Part shown: positions 32,206 to 45,039 of the stretch, one piece after another
Layout: each line of letters opens with the position of its first letter
Position numbering within the stretch: the stretch's first letter is position 1
Assembly (NCBI GenBank): GCA_036897485.1
Contig: JAYMTF010000129.1
Coordinates: 1-50,936, forward strand
Length of the DNA stretch: 50,936 bases
DNA from: Pelargonium nanum
Taxonomy: Eukaryota > Streptophyta > Magnoliopsida > Geraniales > Geraniaceae
Direction of reading: 5' to 3'
Notes under the pieces: model-generated
What the model saw: only the letters and a program-made list of their open reading frames with translations
Databases searched by the model: none
Told to the model about the DNA's origin: nothing
Made by a program: the position numbers and the translations under genes

Positions 32206-35200
32206 TTAAATCAGTCCTTGACGCTGGAGATCGGTAAATGTCTTTTTGTTGTAGATGTTACCCTCCCTGTCCTCATACTCTTCCTCCAGATCCGGGCGCC
32301 ACTTGTTGACTCCTTGTCGGGCTTGTATTTTCTCCCACAGTTTTTTCGCTTCCTGCAAACACAATGTTCGGACAATATATTAGTCGCGTGAAAACACCTA
32401 GTGGAAGGTATGCGACCAAATGTATCATCGTCGCTAGATGAAAACCAACATAACCATCCACTTCAAGAACTGAAATAAGGTAGTGTCGTGCCCGTCCCTA
32501 GTGGAAAAGGTTAGGGACGACAAAAAGTAGCAAAATATGAGTGCGGGAGTTTGTTGGCCCGTGGCCCGAATTGCCAGGTCTACATTTCCTCATTCTAGGA
32601 GAGGCATGTGTAATGAATGCAACTGAAGACACGAGTGGCAAAATTATTTTCTTCATATTCCGAAAAAATGTAAATCATTTCTGTAACATATCCTTATTCT
32701 AGGAGTGGCATGTGTAATTAATGCAAATGGAGCCGTATGTAGTATAAACTAGAACAACTCAGCAAATAAACTACATGCAAAATTAAGTAGCACTCGAGTT
32801 TCTAACCAGATTAACACATTTGATGTATGAAAAAAAAACTATCAAATGGCATAAGTTATGCAACACGAGAATTTGGAGCATTTCGGGGCACAGAAGTTTG
32901 AAAAGTTTACCTCAATTGATGTGATTTCATTAAAGTTCTTTGTGTTTGGAATACCCAGGCACCGCATACCATGCTGATGGCGCCATTCCTTGAAATGCCG
33001 CTCAAAAGCCCTACGTCCCCAGTAACTATGGTTCCCACAGATCTCACACTTGAATTCCTGATTTGAAGTTCAAAAGCAATGCAATTCTGTGAGCCATATT
33101 AATGTATATATAGTAACAAATGCAACTACGACATACATGCACCACAGCAATTAATAATGAAAGAGGTACAAGTTGGTTCATCCACACTACAGCAAACACA
33201 TGTTTTATAATGTCGTTTTACCAAAAACTACAAACCAGCTTTCTCAAAAATAACTTATTCTTAGTTCTCCGGATAACCCAAGATGCACCCATTAAGACTA
33301 CAGTTGGCAAAATTAATCTATTTTATGCTACCCAACCCGCAAAAAAGCAGGTCGGATTTGGGGTGCCCGCAGATTCGGTTTCACTTTTCCTCTTTGTGTT
33401 TACATTCACTGTCAACAAAGATATACAACAAACTTAGAGGGAGAGAAGGAAGGAAATACCTGACCGAGACCATGAAGTTTATATAGCCAGTATGGAATAG
33501 GCTTCCCATCCCAACCCATAGGCAACTTAAGAGGATTGTAGATCTGCTGATCTTCATCGTCGCTTTCAGTATCTGCTTGTGTATCTTCCTGCATCATATT
33601 TTCACGGGGATGGAGCAAGTTCACATCAGAAACAATAATGAACTGCAAATATACTAAGAGAAGGAAATATATTCATATTATAACTTTTTGTTCCCCTCGA
33701 CTTTTGCAAGACCCAAATGAATCAAAGGTAACATAATGCAGTTTAAACTTGAACCAACCTCCTCTCGTTCTGCTTCAATTTCCTCGTATGTCAGAGCTTG
33801 CTTCTTCTCAACATTCTCTTTTGTAAGGTCAATTACCTGCACGATACCACAGAAGACCAAAGCAAATTGTATTTAGAACCACAATACACTACAAAAATGT
33901 TGAACAATTTACCTTGTGCTTATAATATTCTTCCTTAAAATTAAAAAAGAAAGCTAGGAAACATGCAATATGCACTAACCTCTTGCAGTAACTCGCAAAG
34001 CTTTCTCATTTTTGTTTCCATAAGAGCAATTTCTTTCAAGCTGTCAGCTTGTCTGGAGGCTGCATCAGCACCATTCTGTTCTGAGCGACGTGGACCTTTG
34101 GCAAAATGTTTCTTGTCCAATTTTTCAAGAGGTGTGTTCTGCACAAATGGAATAGAGAAAATTACTTAACGTTAGTCAGGATATAAAGACCCCTCCTATT
34201 AGAAACAGGTGCACAGGGTAAAATGGTGAACATTTATAGATGGAATACAAGTTTTTAAAGGGGCTAAAGGGCCATATTTAACTATTACAAACACAGTAAC
34301 AGAGCATCATTCTATACTAAAAAGTATTCTCCCCAGGGGCATTCACTAAACCAGTGAGATCTGAAGACATTACCTCGATGAGAACAGGCATCCATAGCTA
34401 TTTCTAGTTTGACGAATATAAGGTTGTGTTTGTATTCTTGGATTTGATTTGAAATTCATGAATTGAAATTTGGGATTTCAAAGACAAATATAATGTATGA
34501 AAAACTATAGAACTTCAAAAGACAAGGTAAGATTTTTCATTTTAAAATCTCATGTTGTAGGCATATTTTGAATCCTATTGGATTTTTGCCAAATCCAAAT
34601 TCTTTGTGCATCCAATCATTGGATTTGAATAAAATCCAGAAATCTAATTCAAATACCCAAACAGAACATAAAGGAAGATTCATTTCAGCATCTATAGTGA
34701 GTCCAGGCATGATGGAAAAACATTTTTACAACAAAAAAATGGTGACATGTTTTTTCAGGTGTCTGACACGTGTCTCGGAGTGTTGTTATCCCACACATGT
34801 CCGGCACTCTCTCCAATTAGCATGTCAGTGATCATACATTATTCTTTCTTGTTATTATTACCAGTTCATTACTGCTTTTCTGGAGGGTGAAAATAAGCTT
34901 TTCCTTACTGCGGAACATAACTGTCTATTGTTGCATCTCCATCATATATATTAGTCATGAATTTTAATTACAAACATCTATCAATTTATTTACTCTTTCC
35001 TTAAATCATATACTGTTGAGCATGAGAGCAAGATCACAGACCTTTGTAAGGAAAAGCCTTTCTGCTCGTTGCTGGACAGTACCACCTGTCTTCAGTCCCA
35101 ATGCAGCCAATCCCTGCCAAGCAACACAGTGGTCACAAGGTTGTAATTAAAAAATTATAAAAAATATCATGTTGTCAATATTTTTCAGAATTAATATAGA

Positions 35201-38200
35201 CTACAATCTAACATCTTAGACATTAACGATTAGAAATGTTTACAGTCTATGCAAACTTTGAATGTTGACATAGACAACAAACACATATAGGAAACACTTG
35301 CAACTTTACGATGACATGAACCCCATGGGAAGGACAAGATATCCGTCCGCTAAAAGCACTGGAAAGAATAATATGTCAATAGAGGATCGTCCTTACCTCC
35401 TTTAAGGTTTCAGGACCCAGTTCCATCAGCTCTTCTACTGTGCTATAAAAATCAAGATCAAGCTGAGCTGAAACATGCCCATTTTCTTTATTCTCAATTT
35501 CCCATCCTGGTACTTTTCCACTTCCCCATTGCTCTTCAAATTCAGTTACAACCTGCCGACGAACCACCATACACAATGAGCAAACATATGAGGAAAGCTA
35601 TAAACAAAGAAGAGCATGGTTCAAAGTAATTGATGAAGTCGTCTTCATATCTGACAAAAGATTTAACAGTAGCCCATTAAATTTTTGGTATTTCAATATG
35701 CAAATATTTCAACAATCTGATTTAAGGTCAGGACTGAAATTGTGTCAAAATGTTATCTAAGGATCTTAATTCAAGCATAGGCTGCATACACATCGGTAGA
35801 CCAAAGTTATGAGTCACAAATAAAATTTCCAGCTCATCTGATTAGAGGTCAGGGCAGTAACCAACCTATTAGAAATTTGAACAAGCATGTCGTTTCACAA
35901 CATCAGTACAGGTATTTTGGTAATACAAGTCGGATGTATGATCCTAGGAAATAAAAGTACAAGAAAATATATCATACAGTGTCCTAGTGACATTCATGTA
36001 TTACATTAAATTCACAAATGAAGAACTACATAAACTGAGAAGTAAACCTTTGAGAATATTCTATCGAGATCTTGCAATGGCTCTGTCCGTTCAAAGAAAT
36101 ATATGAGATACTCTAGTAAATTCTGCAAGTAATCCCTGTATTGTCTGCAGGAAAACAGAGTTGGATGAGACATTCCTAATTCTCATGTAAATAATTGGCA
36201 GAACTAGGAGAAAGACATAAAATAAATTAAACCACAATATAGAGAGGACTGAAAGAGGCAGTCAGTTAAATACTAGCTCATATAGGCCATCACGCCCTAT
36301 CCACAAGAGAAACTCATAACCCAGGGTTAATAAGTTATTTTGCATTCTGAGATTAAGAAAAAAAAAAAAAAAAAAGAGATTGTTCAACACAGTACCTACT
36401 GTTATTTCTTTTACATATCTGTAAAAAAAAAAACAACTCCCCTTCTCTTCATTTCTTATCCCTCTCTGCTCCGAGAGGTGCCACCATCACTACAACCTCC
36501 ATCATGTATTGCATTCTTCCTTCTGAACCAACGTTTCCCTATCTCACTCATTCTCAAATCTTTCTCCCACCAAATTCATTTTCTTATCCTTTCAATTTCT
36601 CTCCATAAAAATACAAATAAAAACAATAGCCTGATACTGGTTCAAATCTAGTAAGCTAAACCAGGTTTGGCTGATGGTTTTCTAAATGTTTTGTAGGTGC
36701 TGCTGGATTAGGTAAGGTGAACAAGTATAACATTGGAATCACAATGTATTGTTGGGAAACATTAAGACAACTTTTGCTATGATTTTGTGCAAAAACAATT
36801 AAAAATTGGCCTCAAAATACATGATAATTGCTTCAAAGTGGTTTTTTAGAACTTTTAAGAATGTTAAGCGGCATCGATAAGGTTGAAACTCGGCTAACAA
36901 TAATGATCATGTGTTATTGTCAGAACATGTCGCTTTGATTTCATGACTTTGGCTGATTTAAGGATGTTGCAATGAATTATATTGTCTTGGCAAAATTTTC
37001 AAGTTTTCTCACTTATAAAAGATTGGTAAAATCAGCATAATCACAACAGTTAGTATGGATTCACATTTTCTTTGTCGCTATCTTTGTTGTTTTTATGACA
37101 GTTACAATTAATTCACTTTTCAAAACATCAGTAAATGGGTTAATTTGGTCTTTTACTGAATACTCAAATGTTAAAGGTGCGCGTATCTGTTTCTGTGAAG
37201 CTAGATCAACACATCTGATTACCAAGGTTTAGAGCACAAATAGAAGTGCATGGTGGCATTCATATGGAGTTTAGCAGTGAGTGTACAAATGACTGCCCTT
37301 ACAACCTATGATACAAATATAAAAATTGACAACCATATTGAATCATATAATTCAGAGAAATATATACCTTGTCAATTTCAGTTTGCGAGGTATTTTATGT
37401 GGTTGTGAAAATATACCAAGATAGGCAACGTACTCAATGGGCTCACCAAATTTAGAATTAACATATTGATTGTACAATTCATGCAAGTCTAAATGTCGTC
37501 CAAAGGTTTCCTGCACACAAACTCCAGATTGATTGGTAAAATGAAAGAATCCAAGATATTGAACTAATTATTATGTGATATATTATATCTATAACACAAC
37601 AAAATATTTATTGGTTGTAAAATGTAATTACAAGAAAGGCAAGAGAAAGACCTCCCCGCTGAACTCAATTGCCGGTTCCTCCTTAAGTAAGGCCTCGAAC
37701 TCATCATTGGTATCAATAACCCGTGCAGATGGATGCTTTCTATGGTACTCACGGATCTGCATATTTGTTAAGTATTTTACACAAAATATTAAAATAGAGT
37801 CATTACCAATCAACTAAGATAGCACACCTTCAAAACAAGAAATATACATAAAATGTATGCATGTGCATTTGTTCATACGCATGTAGTGAGTGGGGGCATA
37901 ATTTATTCCAAAAGATTTCGAGTGTACTTCACAAAGAGGAATATTAGAATGTTTCATGACCGTTCACTAATGTCAATCTTGATTGGAACATGATTATCTT
38001 TCTTTGCATCTATTTGGACTATTGATATGGGTTTGCTTACAGGGCATATCTTTAGTAGATATTCAAAGGGGTGGGACGGCTGTATCAATGTCTTTTCGTA
38101 TCCTCTTCCATGTAATTCCATAATCTCTCTGATTACACTATTAACACACTACCAAATTTTCCACCAATATATAACTTGAACTGAACAGATATATGTGTGA

Positions 38201-38976
38201 TCTTTCCATGAAAAAGACCGAAATGAACCTGTGTCACACTAATAGATCAATACTATATTTTAATTGTTCTACACTTCTACTTTTTTCAGTTATTTGTATA
38301 CTTACAAAGAATTTCAATCTTAGTACAAGAAATTCAAGTTAAAACTACTTCGTTTACCATGAATTTTATTTACTAATTTAAATACCTAAGGACCAGTATA
38401 CTCAAAACAGATTAAGCAACCAAAAAGTAACAATTCAAAATTTCAAATCAATATCGAATCACAATAATTACCTCTTTCAATCTATCATAGAATGCACTGA
38501 ACACATTAGTTCCTGTTGCAGTTTGGCCTCCAAGAGCTGCAATCTCATCCTTCCTCGCATGATCTTTATCTTCGTAGATATCAATCTGAAACAAGCAAAA
38601 TTTCAAGTAATTGATTGATACAATAGCATAATTATGCTCCAAACCTCACCATTACACGACAATCGGAAGCTACAAAGTTTTAGACACTCTAAACTGATCC
38701 TAATACAACCGAATCTAGCTCATAAGCTTTCTAATCCCATTTTCTCAGTAACGAAACAGAAAGTCCGAGAAATTTATTGAAAATGTGTAGGAAAAAACTC
38801 ACCAGCTTCTCGGTGGTGGCGGTGATAGTATCAATCATGTTGCGAACACGGTGGCGCTGGTAGTGGCGGTCCTTGTTGTTAGTCGTCTCTTTCTGGAGAT
38901 CCTTCACAATGAGCCTCTCCAGACGCTCCACTTCTTCATGGCCCGCACGCGTCACCTCCAGCAACGTCGACGACAT
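32206..38976 (-). CDS. ATO: Splicing factor 3A subunit 3 (SF3a60, ATROPOS homologue), 12 exons
   Basis: Minus-strand exons in transcript order: 38803-38976, 38472-38585, 37652-37756, 37368-37510, 36048-36144, 35397-35552, 35042-35113, 33980-34138, 33759-33836, 33460-33588, 32911-33057, 32206-32352. They give 506 residues; human SF3A3 has about 501. It starts [21 protein letters not shown] matrin-type/U1-like zinc finger ([19 protein letters not shown] then H) begins near residue 413. The C-terminus [20 protein letters not shown] is the conserved SF3A3 end. Within the U2 snRNP, SF3a60 supports branch-site binding during prespliceosome assembly in the nucleus. In Arabidopsis the gene is ATROPOS (ATO), required in gametophytes. 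All boundaries are GT-AG and in phase. It shares a head-to-head promoter region with the SFT2 gene. Confidence 0.96.
32585..32735. repeat. Short direct duplication in SF3A3 intron 11
   Basis: ATTCTAGGAGAGGCATGTG (near 32591) and ATTCTAGGAGTGGCATGTG (near 32697) recur about 106 bases apart. Each is followed by TAAT, one variable base or two, then AATGCAA. Confidence 0.7.
34424..34668 (+). mobile_element. TTTGGG-end MITE family, copy B (SF3A3 intron 7)
   Basis: The left end GTTGTGTTTGTATTCTTGGA and the right end (reverse complement GTTCTGTTTGGGTATTTGAA) are inverted copies. Internal phrases GACAAGGTAAGATTTTTCAT and TAGGCATATTTTGAATCCTA match copy A at 28153-28395. It lies between exons 7 and 8 of SF3A3, sense to the plus strand. 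Confidence 0.78.
36355..36378. repeat. Poly(A/T) tract in SF3A3 intron 4
   Basis: A run of about 20 A residues (plus strand) lies near the 3' part of the long intron at 36145-37367. The rest of that intron shows no gene. Confidence 0.85.
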
Positions 38977-39434
38977 CTTTGGCCGGTCGCCGCCTGGTTC
39001 TGCTCCGGCAACTCTCGATTCGCCTAGGGTTTTGGCTTCTCTCTCTCTCGGTTATGCTCTCAGTGAGGTTCGAGAGGGACCGGAGGGAAAATAAAGAAAA
39101 ATATAACGATTATCTAAGTTTTTATACATAGAAAATTACCGGGTTACAATACGGCGTCGTATTACTCATGTTTCGCCAGTTTTAAAATTACAGAAAATGT
39201 AGGGGTCAACATGAGAAAAAAAGGCTTTACAGAAAACTACAGGATTCTGATACGGCGTCGTATTTCTAACGTTTCGCCAGTTTTGTAATTACTGAAAATT
39301 ATAGGGTCAAAACGATAATAACCCCAAGTTGCATCTCTGTCTGTCTGTCTCTCTCTCTATAGCAGAAACTGTGAAAACTGTTCGAAGCCATTGACGATCA
39401 ACGAAGCTTTTAGCTTTAGCTGATCCATTGAACA
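38977..39434. promoter_or_regulatory. Head-to-head promoter region with duplicated palindromic motif
   Basis: The start codons of SF3A3 (minus) and SFT2 (plus) are only 458 bp apart. The 14-mer ATACGGCGTCGTAT, with ATACG/CGTAT arms, occurs at 39149-39162 and 39250-39263. Each copy is followed by a matching TTTCGCCAGTTTT-containing segment, so about 75 bp is duplicated with a 101-bp period. A (TC)n tract lies near 39340-39360. No TATA box is obvious for either gene. Confidence 0.75.
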
Positions 39435-42400
39435 ATGTGGAAGTTTACTGGAGGTGACGAAGAGGCGGAGGAGAGCTTCTTGAGCGAGGAAGATTCAGAT
39501 GGCTTGTGCTCTTCTCTCTCGTATACACAGGTAGGTCGTGCTGTGAAATTTTCATAACTTTTCCGATTCTGTGTATCTTTTGCATCGAAATTGTTCGGAT
39601 CTTTGATGCTGCTTCATGAATTTTTTTATGAACAGAGAATGTACGGATTCGCCGCCTGTTTGGTGGCTGGTCTGGCTTGTATGCTTCTGGTAGGATTTTT
39701 TTTTTCTGATTTTTTTTATCTAGTTTTTGCTGTTTTATTTTCATATGTTGTATAGATATGAATTTTGTTCTTGAATTTTCAGAGATTTAGATGTGGTTTT
39801 TAGGAATTTATTTGGCTTTTGATGCATTTGTTGTGGTTTTGCGATTGCTCATGAAAGCTGGAACATTGTTCTTGAAATGGCAATCAAGAGTCTGATGGAA
39901 TGGAGAAAGTACCAGATGAATATGACATTTATGAGTGTAACGTTTGAGAAAAATGGTTGTGAAAAGGATTGAAGTTTAGTTCCATCTGTTGACATTTTAA
40001 ACCTTACAAGGTGTTTGATTTAACCTTGACAACTTTTGATCGGTTATTCACTATTAGGTGGTGCTTATGATTCCATGTCTACCAAATCGTGCAGCTTTTG
40101 CTTGCAGGATACTCATTAGTCAATTATCATAGTTTAAGGATGCGCCTTTTTATTGGTAAAAATACGAGATGAATGTTTTGTGCAAGTCTTGTAACCTTAC
40201 GTGTGTGCTTCTAAGTTTCTTGCTCTCATGGTTTTGCTGTAATTCGTTCTCCACGAATATTGCTCGTGGAAAACCTTGAGGTATCGACATCAAGCTTCAT
40301 AAAAACCTGATGAACACATCGCCTTTGCTCTAGAGAAGTCCTTCATAAAGGAACATAATTAATATGTTCTTGTTTGTCAAATCTTCAATATTTTCTATTG
40401 TATTTGCATAGCATAAACTATTTGATTCCATATGTTCACACCACGCCTCTTAGTCTTAGTAGCTACTGAACTCTAAAGCATATTAGTTAGCTTAATCTGA
40501 AAATGTATGTCTACGGGGATGACGTATCTGAAAATGCTTCTTTTATTCTGGTGTGATATGAATCACATATATTTCTTTTTCACTTTGCGTATTGTTTACT
40601 GCTATGGACCTCTGGTCATTGTGATATATCTTCGTACCAAATGTGCTCCAATGGAATCTTGTATGGCTGAGTCAAAATCATATTTCCTTTACCGGTACCT
40701 TGATGATGAATAGGTTCTTCAATCAAATTTTGTTCTTTACTTTTATGTTGAAGTGTCTTGAGTACTTGTAGTTTTAAATACTAGTTTTTATATTTATTTA
40801 TACTTGTGTTTTTTGAGTTGTTTGTGGTAAACTCTTTGGTTTTTTACTAATTACTAGAGAAATACTCTCTCTCTCTCTCTCATAGACACACACACACCCT
40901 CGTGAAAAAGGTTCTACAACTTAGTTGCTGAATAGCAACATTAAAATGTAACACCTAGTACATTTAAGCTTATGGGTTATGACAATTCCTCTTAACCTTT
41001 TGTTTCTTTTGCAGTCAATGGTAGTTTTTTCCTTGCCTATCAAATTTGCAGTATTATTCACCTTTGGGAACATGTTGGCTGTTGGAAGGTAGGCTATTAA
41101 TTAATTAATTGAGTACAGCAGTGAGCTTCAACAATTCATGCTTGGGTAGTCACACTTGAAACAACTAACAGGCTTAATATATATTTGTGATTTGTATTTC
41201 CCATGCTTCCAATTTTGAGGAGCAGATACTCTTAGTCACTTTCAGGCGGTTGCTTGTTGACAATATATTTTTCTTTCAACTTCAGAGAAAGTAAGCACAT
41301 TTGCTTATTTTTGTCGGATTGAATTCCGATATCTAGAAATCAAATCGCCTAAACCTCCTATGAAAAACATAAGAGCCATACTAGTCTGGCTATTGCAACA
41401 CCTAGGAGATAACTAGAATGAAATCATAAGCACATATTGAAATTTTTTCTGGGTTCTAGTTCAACCTGGTAGATCTTTGTATTATTCTGTTTTTTTTTTT
41501 TTTTGTCTGTGTGTATATTCTAACTTTTGTTTGTGTTTGGCAGCACAGCTTTTCTCATTGGACTCGTGCAACAGATGAGAATGATGTTTGATTCTGGCCG
41601 TGTTGTTGCAACATCTATCTACATTGGATGTGTTGTTATAGCGCTTATCTGTGCACTCTGGGTAAGCCTGCTATCCTGTTCAAGTGGAACTGCAATAACA
41701 TTATGAAGAAAATTTTGTTAATTCTACAACCTTGGAATCTATAGTTGCATGGGGGGGGGGGGGCATCTTCCCAAGTCCATGTGTGTCGGGAAAATATGCC
41801 CTTCTGTCTTCTTTTCTGCATCACTAGTCATGACCATTCGATAAATTATATGAAATTTGGATAATATTATTTAACGTGACAGTTTATCCTACATACACGC
41901 CAAAATATAGTATCTGTTTTGATTACTTCAGTCTTGAAAAGCATTAAACAAAATGAAGTGGTGAAATCAGCTATCGCCCTTTGTCTTCACAACCTCTCTA
42001 TCCCTACGGTGTCTTTGGAACTGTCTTTAAGGGTCATTGTCTTCAATGTCAAACATTATATTATGATTTGATTTTTGGAATGGCGCTTACATTTGTTATC
42101 CCTTTTGTTGTCTTGCAGATCCATAGTAAGATCTTGACAATCATTGCAATCCTATGTGAGATCTTGGCCCTTATTTGGTGAGTTTGCCTTTCTACATTTT
42201 GCTAACTGATTCGCTCATATGTTCAATGACCAAGTAGATTGGGATGAAAATTTGCGGAAAGGAAAGAAAAGTACACTATATTTCACTTTCACTTTGTCAC
42301 TAGTCTATTGATAAATGATAATTTTGAGTACAAGCTCCTGGTCCGTGTTCAACTTAGAGTTGGCAATACAGATTTCAAGTCGGGTCGGGTCGTGCTTGGG

Positions 42401-42795
42401 TTGCCCGGCTCGAACCCCCAATATGTGGGTCTAAATCGTCAGCTCTAGTTCAACCAGATAAGTATATGTTGAGATCTTTATCCCTATCCCTAAAAATGGC
42501 GGGCCTAGTGCACAAGGCTCTCATCCTTGTGGCGTCTAGGACGATAATTCGTGTATTCAGCCTTACCCCTGCTATAGCAAAGAGGCTGTTTTCCTAACTT
42601 GAACCACGACTTCATAGTCACAAGGCAACAACATTACTGTTGAGCCAAACCCCACTCCCTTGCATTGCTAATACTTTCATGATAACCTAACCTTGTCTCG
42701 GTTTGAGCTGTTGCAGGTACAGTCTAAGTTACATCCCTTTTGCTCGGAGAATGGTTTCTGAATTGATGGTCCGTTTCTGCGATACTGAGTTATAG
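39435..42795 (+). CDS. SFT2-family vesicle transport membrane protein, 6 exons
   Basis: Exons 39435-39530, 39636-39689, 41015-41088, 41544-41661, 42119-42177 and 42717-42795 give 159 residues, close to the usual size of plant SFT2-like proteins. The N-terminus (about 32 residues) is acidic and cytosolic. Four hydrophobic segments follow, at about 35-53, 56-74, 94-113 and 117-136, ending with a short tail (ARRMVSELMVRFCDTEL). Yeast Sft2 and its relatives are tetraspan Golgi proteins that aid fusion of endosome-derived vesicles with the Golgi. A Golgi/endosome role is inferred by family. Exon 4 carries MRMMFDSGR between TM2 and TM3, a loop typical of the family. Intron 2 is 1.3 kb and intron 5 hosts an Au-like SINE. 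Confidence 0.93.
41751..41763 (+). repeat. G13 homopolymer in SFT2 intron 4
   Basis: Thirteen G residues in a row follow GTTGCAT. The tract lies on the sense strand of the intron at 41662-42118. Its exact length is the kind of value that sequencing often misreads. Confidence 0.85.
42352..42450. repeat. Degenerate dispersed repeat in SFT2 intron 5
   Basis: The segment contains AGAGTTGGCAATACAGATTT, then GTCGGGTCGGGTCGTGC, and ends near AGCTCTAGTTC. It resembles those at 14285-14535 and 31600-31925. Confidence 0.5.
42492..42658 (-). mobile_element. Au-like SINE in SFT2 intron 5
   Basis: On the minus strand it begins near GGGAGTGGGGTTTGGCTCAA, with CAACAGTAATGTTGTTGCC as box A region and GAAGTCGTGGTTCAAG as box B. 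The body follows with AAACAGCCTCTTTGC, GCAGGGGTAAGGCTG and AGTGCACTAGGCC, ending in a short T run. These body phrases are characteristic of the plant Au SINE family. I could not find a convincing target-site duplication. Confidence 0.82.
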
Positions 42796-45039
42796 GCAAT
42801 GCATCTTCAAAGCAGCCATCTCCTGAAGTTTTGGTATCAGCTTCATTCTTTTTCATATATTGTTGTGATGTTTGTGTAGTTGCACTTCCATTTGAGTTCT
42901 GATCGATCACACATAGATTCAAAATCTTTGATATTCATTTGAACCCTCCTTATATGTATTATTCATCGGGTTAATGGTTGTTTGTTGATTAATACCATTC
43001 ATATGTATTCTTCGGTTTAATGTTACCAATGATATACGAACTTTTAATACATCGAGCACAAGTGTTGTGGACCATTACGGGCCGTAAACCAGCCAAATTT
43101 GTATTGTGGATGTATATACTTGGATGAGAACAAAATAAAAAGCAGATTTTGTATTAGGAATTGGAGCTTTTGGGCTTTTCAGCATGTGTATCCAATGCTC
43201 ATTTGGATTTTCTGGTTCTGGCCCAATATAAACAGTACCAAGTTTTTTATTAGACCTACCAAGGTTTTCCAACTCATATTTTTTTTAATCGGATTTCAAG
43301 TTTTATGTGTCCACTGTGTGTTTGTCCGACCCGAAATTAGATTGACTCTATTTTATACAATCTAAAGTTGCAAAATATAGATCGAGTTTCGAGTGCAATT
43401 CAAATTGTCACTTCTATTTGTAACTTGATCTATGAGACTTGTACCCCAAATAAAGTATAATCCATTGCAATTGTGGGAAATATAATTGGGATTAAAATGA
43501 TAAGAAGAAGCTCTTATTAATTGTTGTGTAATGGAATAATGGATTGATTAGGTGCAAATATAGATAATGTGATATGATATATGATGTATAATTTTTGTTG
43601 TTGTTGTTGTTGTGATATTGACAAATGAAATGATATAATTGTGATGACAATAACTTTACACCAAAAACATGTGAAATTAATGTACATGACTTTTATGGCC
43701 AAAAACCAAAGCTACCTTAAAACCTAGCTACCACTATAACAAACACCTAACCACATCAATGGCACTATCTTAACTACCAACAAAACTAACTTCTTTCTCC
43801 AAAATTTATGTGTACTTCTACTTGTGATCATATTCCTACATGTTGGCATCTACTTCCGCACGTTTTACTTTATTTCAGGTTTTAGAAAATTTCACGACAT
43901 TCAACTGCAAACAAGTCTTTTCGTTAATCTCTTCACTAGTGAATCAGATGTGAGTTTAATGAGTTGATGTGTGTAATATAAACGAAAAGTAATAGTGGAA
44001 GAATTTGAGTAATTAATGGGTGTTAATTTGAAATTTTTTTTTTTTTTTTGAAAGAAGAAATTCTAAAAATCAAACATAAGTAAAAGAAAATTAAGAAACT
44101 ATGCAATAACTATTTATAATTCCTAACCAAAATTATAACTTAAAAATCAAGAAAATTTAAACTTAATTTGTTGTTATCACTATTGAAACTCAATAATACT
44201 CCATCTCCTATTTCTAAAAGTTAAAATTTGAAATGTTTGTCATGTGATATTTAATAAGTAATTAAAGGATAAAAAATGATATCTAGTCTCATTTAAATTA
44301 AAAACATGTATCTTAACTTTACCTTTTTTTTATCCTATTAATATTTCTTTTGCAATAGCTTTTCAACTAAAATGAAACACATGTAATTAGGTGGAGCAAT
44401 TAAGCTTTGACTAATCAAAAGGTTTAGAGAATCCTAATGATGTATTTTATTTTATTTTCACTTTACTTTATTGCCACTTCACATTAATAAATAGCTATAA
44501 AAATAAAAGGTAAATAGAACCTACTATTATTTGCCCATTTGGGTTGGTGGCAATAGTTTTGACTTTTCACATGTGATGATTTTATTTATTGTAATTTTGT
44601 GAACATAAAATTTTCCAAAAAAAACAAAATAATAAGCACACTACTAGTCACAATCATCATCAACCCCTCCAAATAAATATTTCTAACTACCCACTTGTAT
44701 TGATCATGTTGTGGATCTTCCATCAACTATTTAAAAACCCACCTAACACCCTCATTAATTAAATAAATGATAAACAATATTAATGATAAAAATAATAAAA
44801 CTATAAAGAAAAAAAAATCATTGACTAAGAATAACTAATGATGGTACTCAAAATAATTTGATAATTGGATTCTCTCCATCTCCATGAGATTTGTGCTTGT
44901 TTTTTTTAAACCATGTAACTCAATCATGTCCATTATCTATTTAAAAAAAAAAAAGAATTAAATTGGGTCAAGATATTTTCAACAATAATTTACAGTAATT
45001 ACTTAATTTTTTTTTGTAAACAGTAAACAACTTGAATTT
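42796..45039. other. Gene-poor AT-rich region, left part
   Basis: The SFT2 3' UTR lies at its start. The segment at about 43070-43360 has GGCCCAATATA and CGACCCGAAATTAGATTG phrases of a decayed repeat. The open frames there have no family resemblance. A (TTG)n run lies at 43595-43612. The rest is AT-rich without recognisable features. Confidence 0.6.

Noticed and set aside
43099..43365. Small gene for an 88-residue protein
   Set aside because: The composition is Phe/Trp/Ile-rich with no domain, and it lies in a decayed GGCCC-type repeat.
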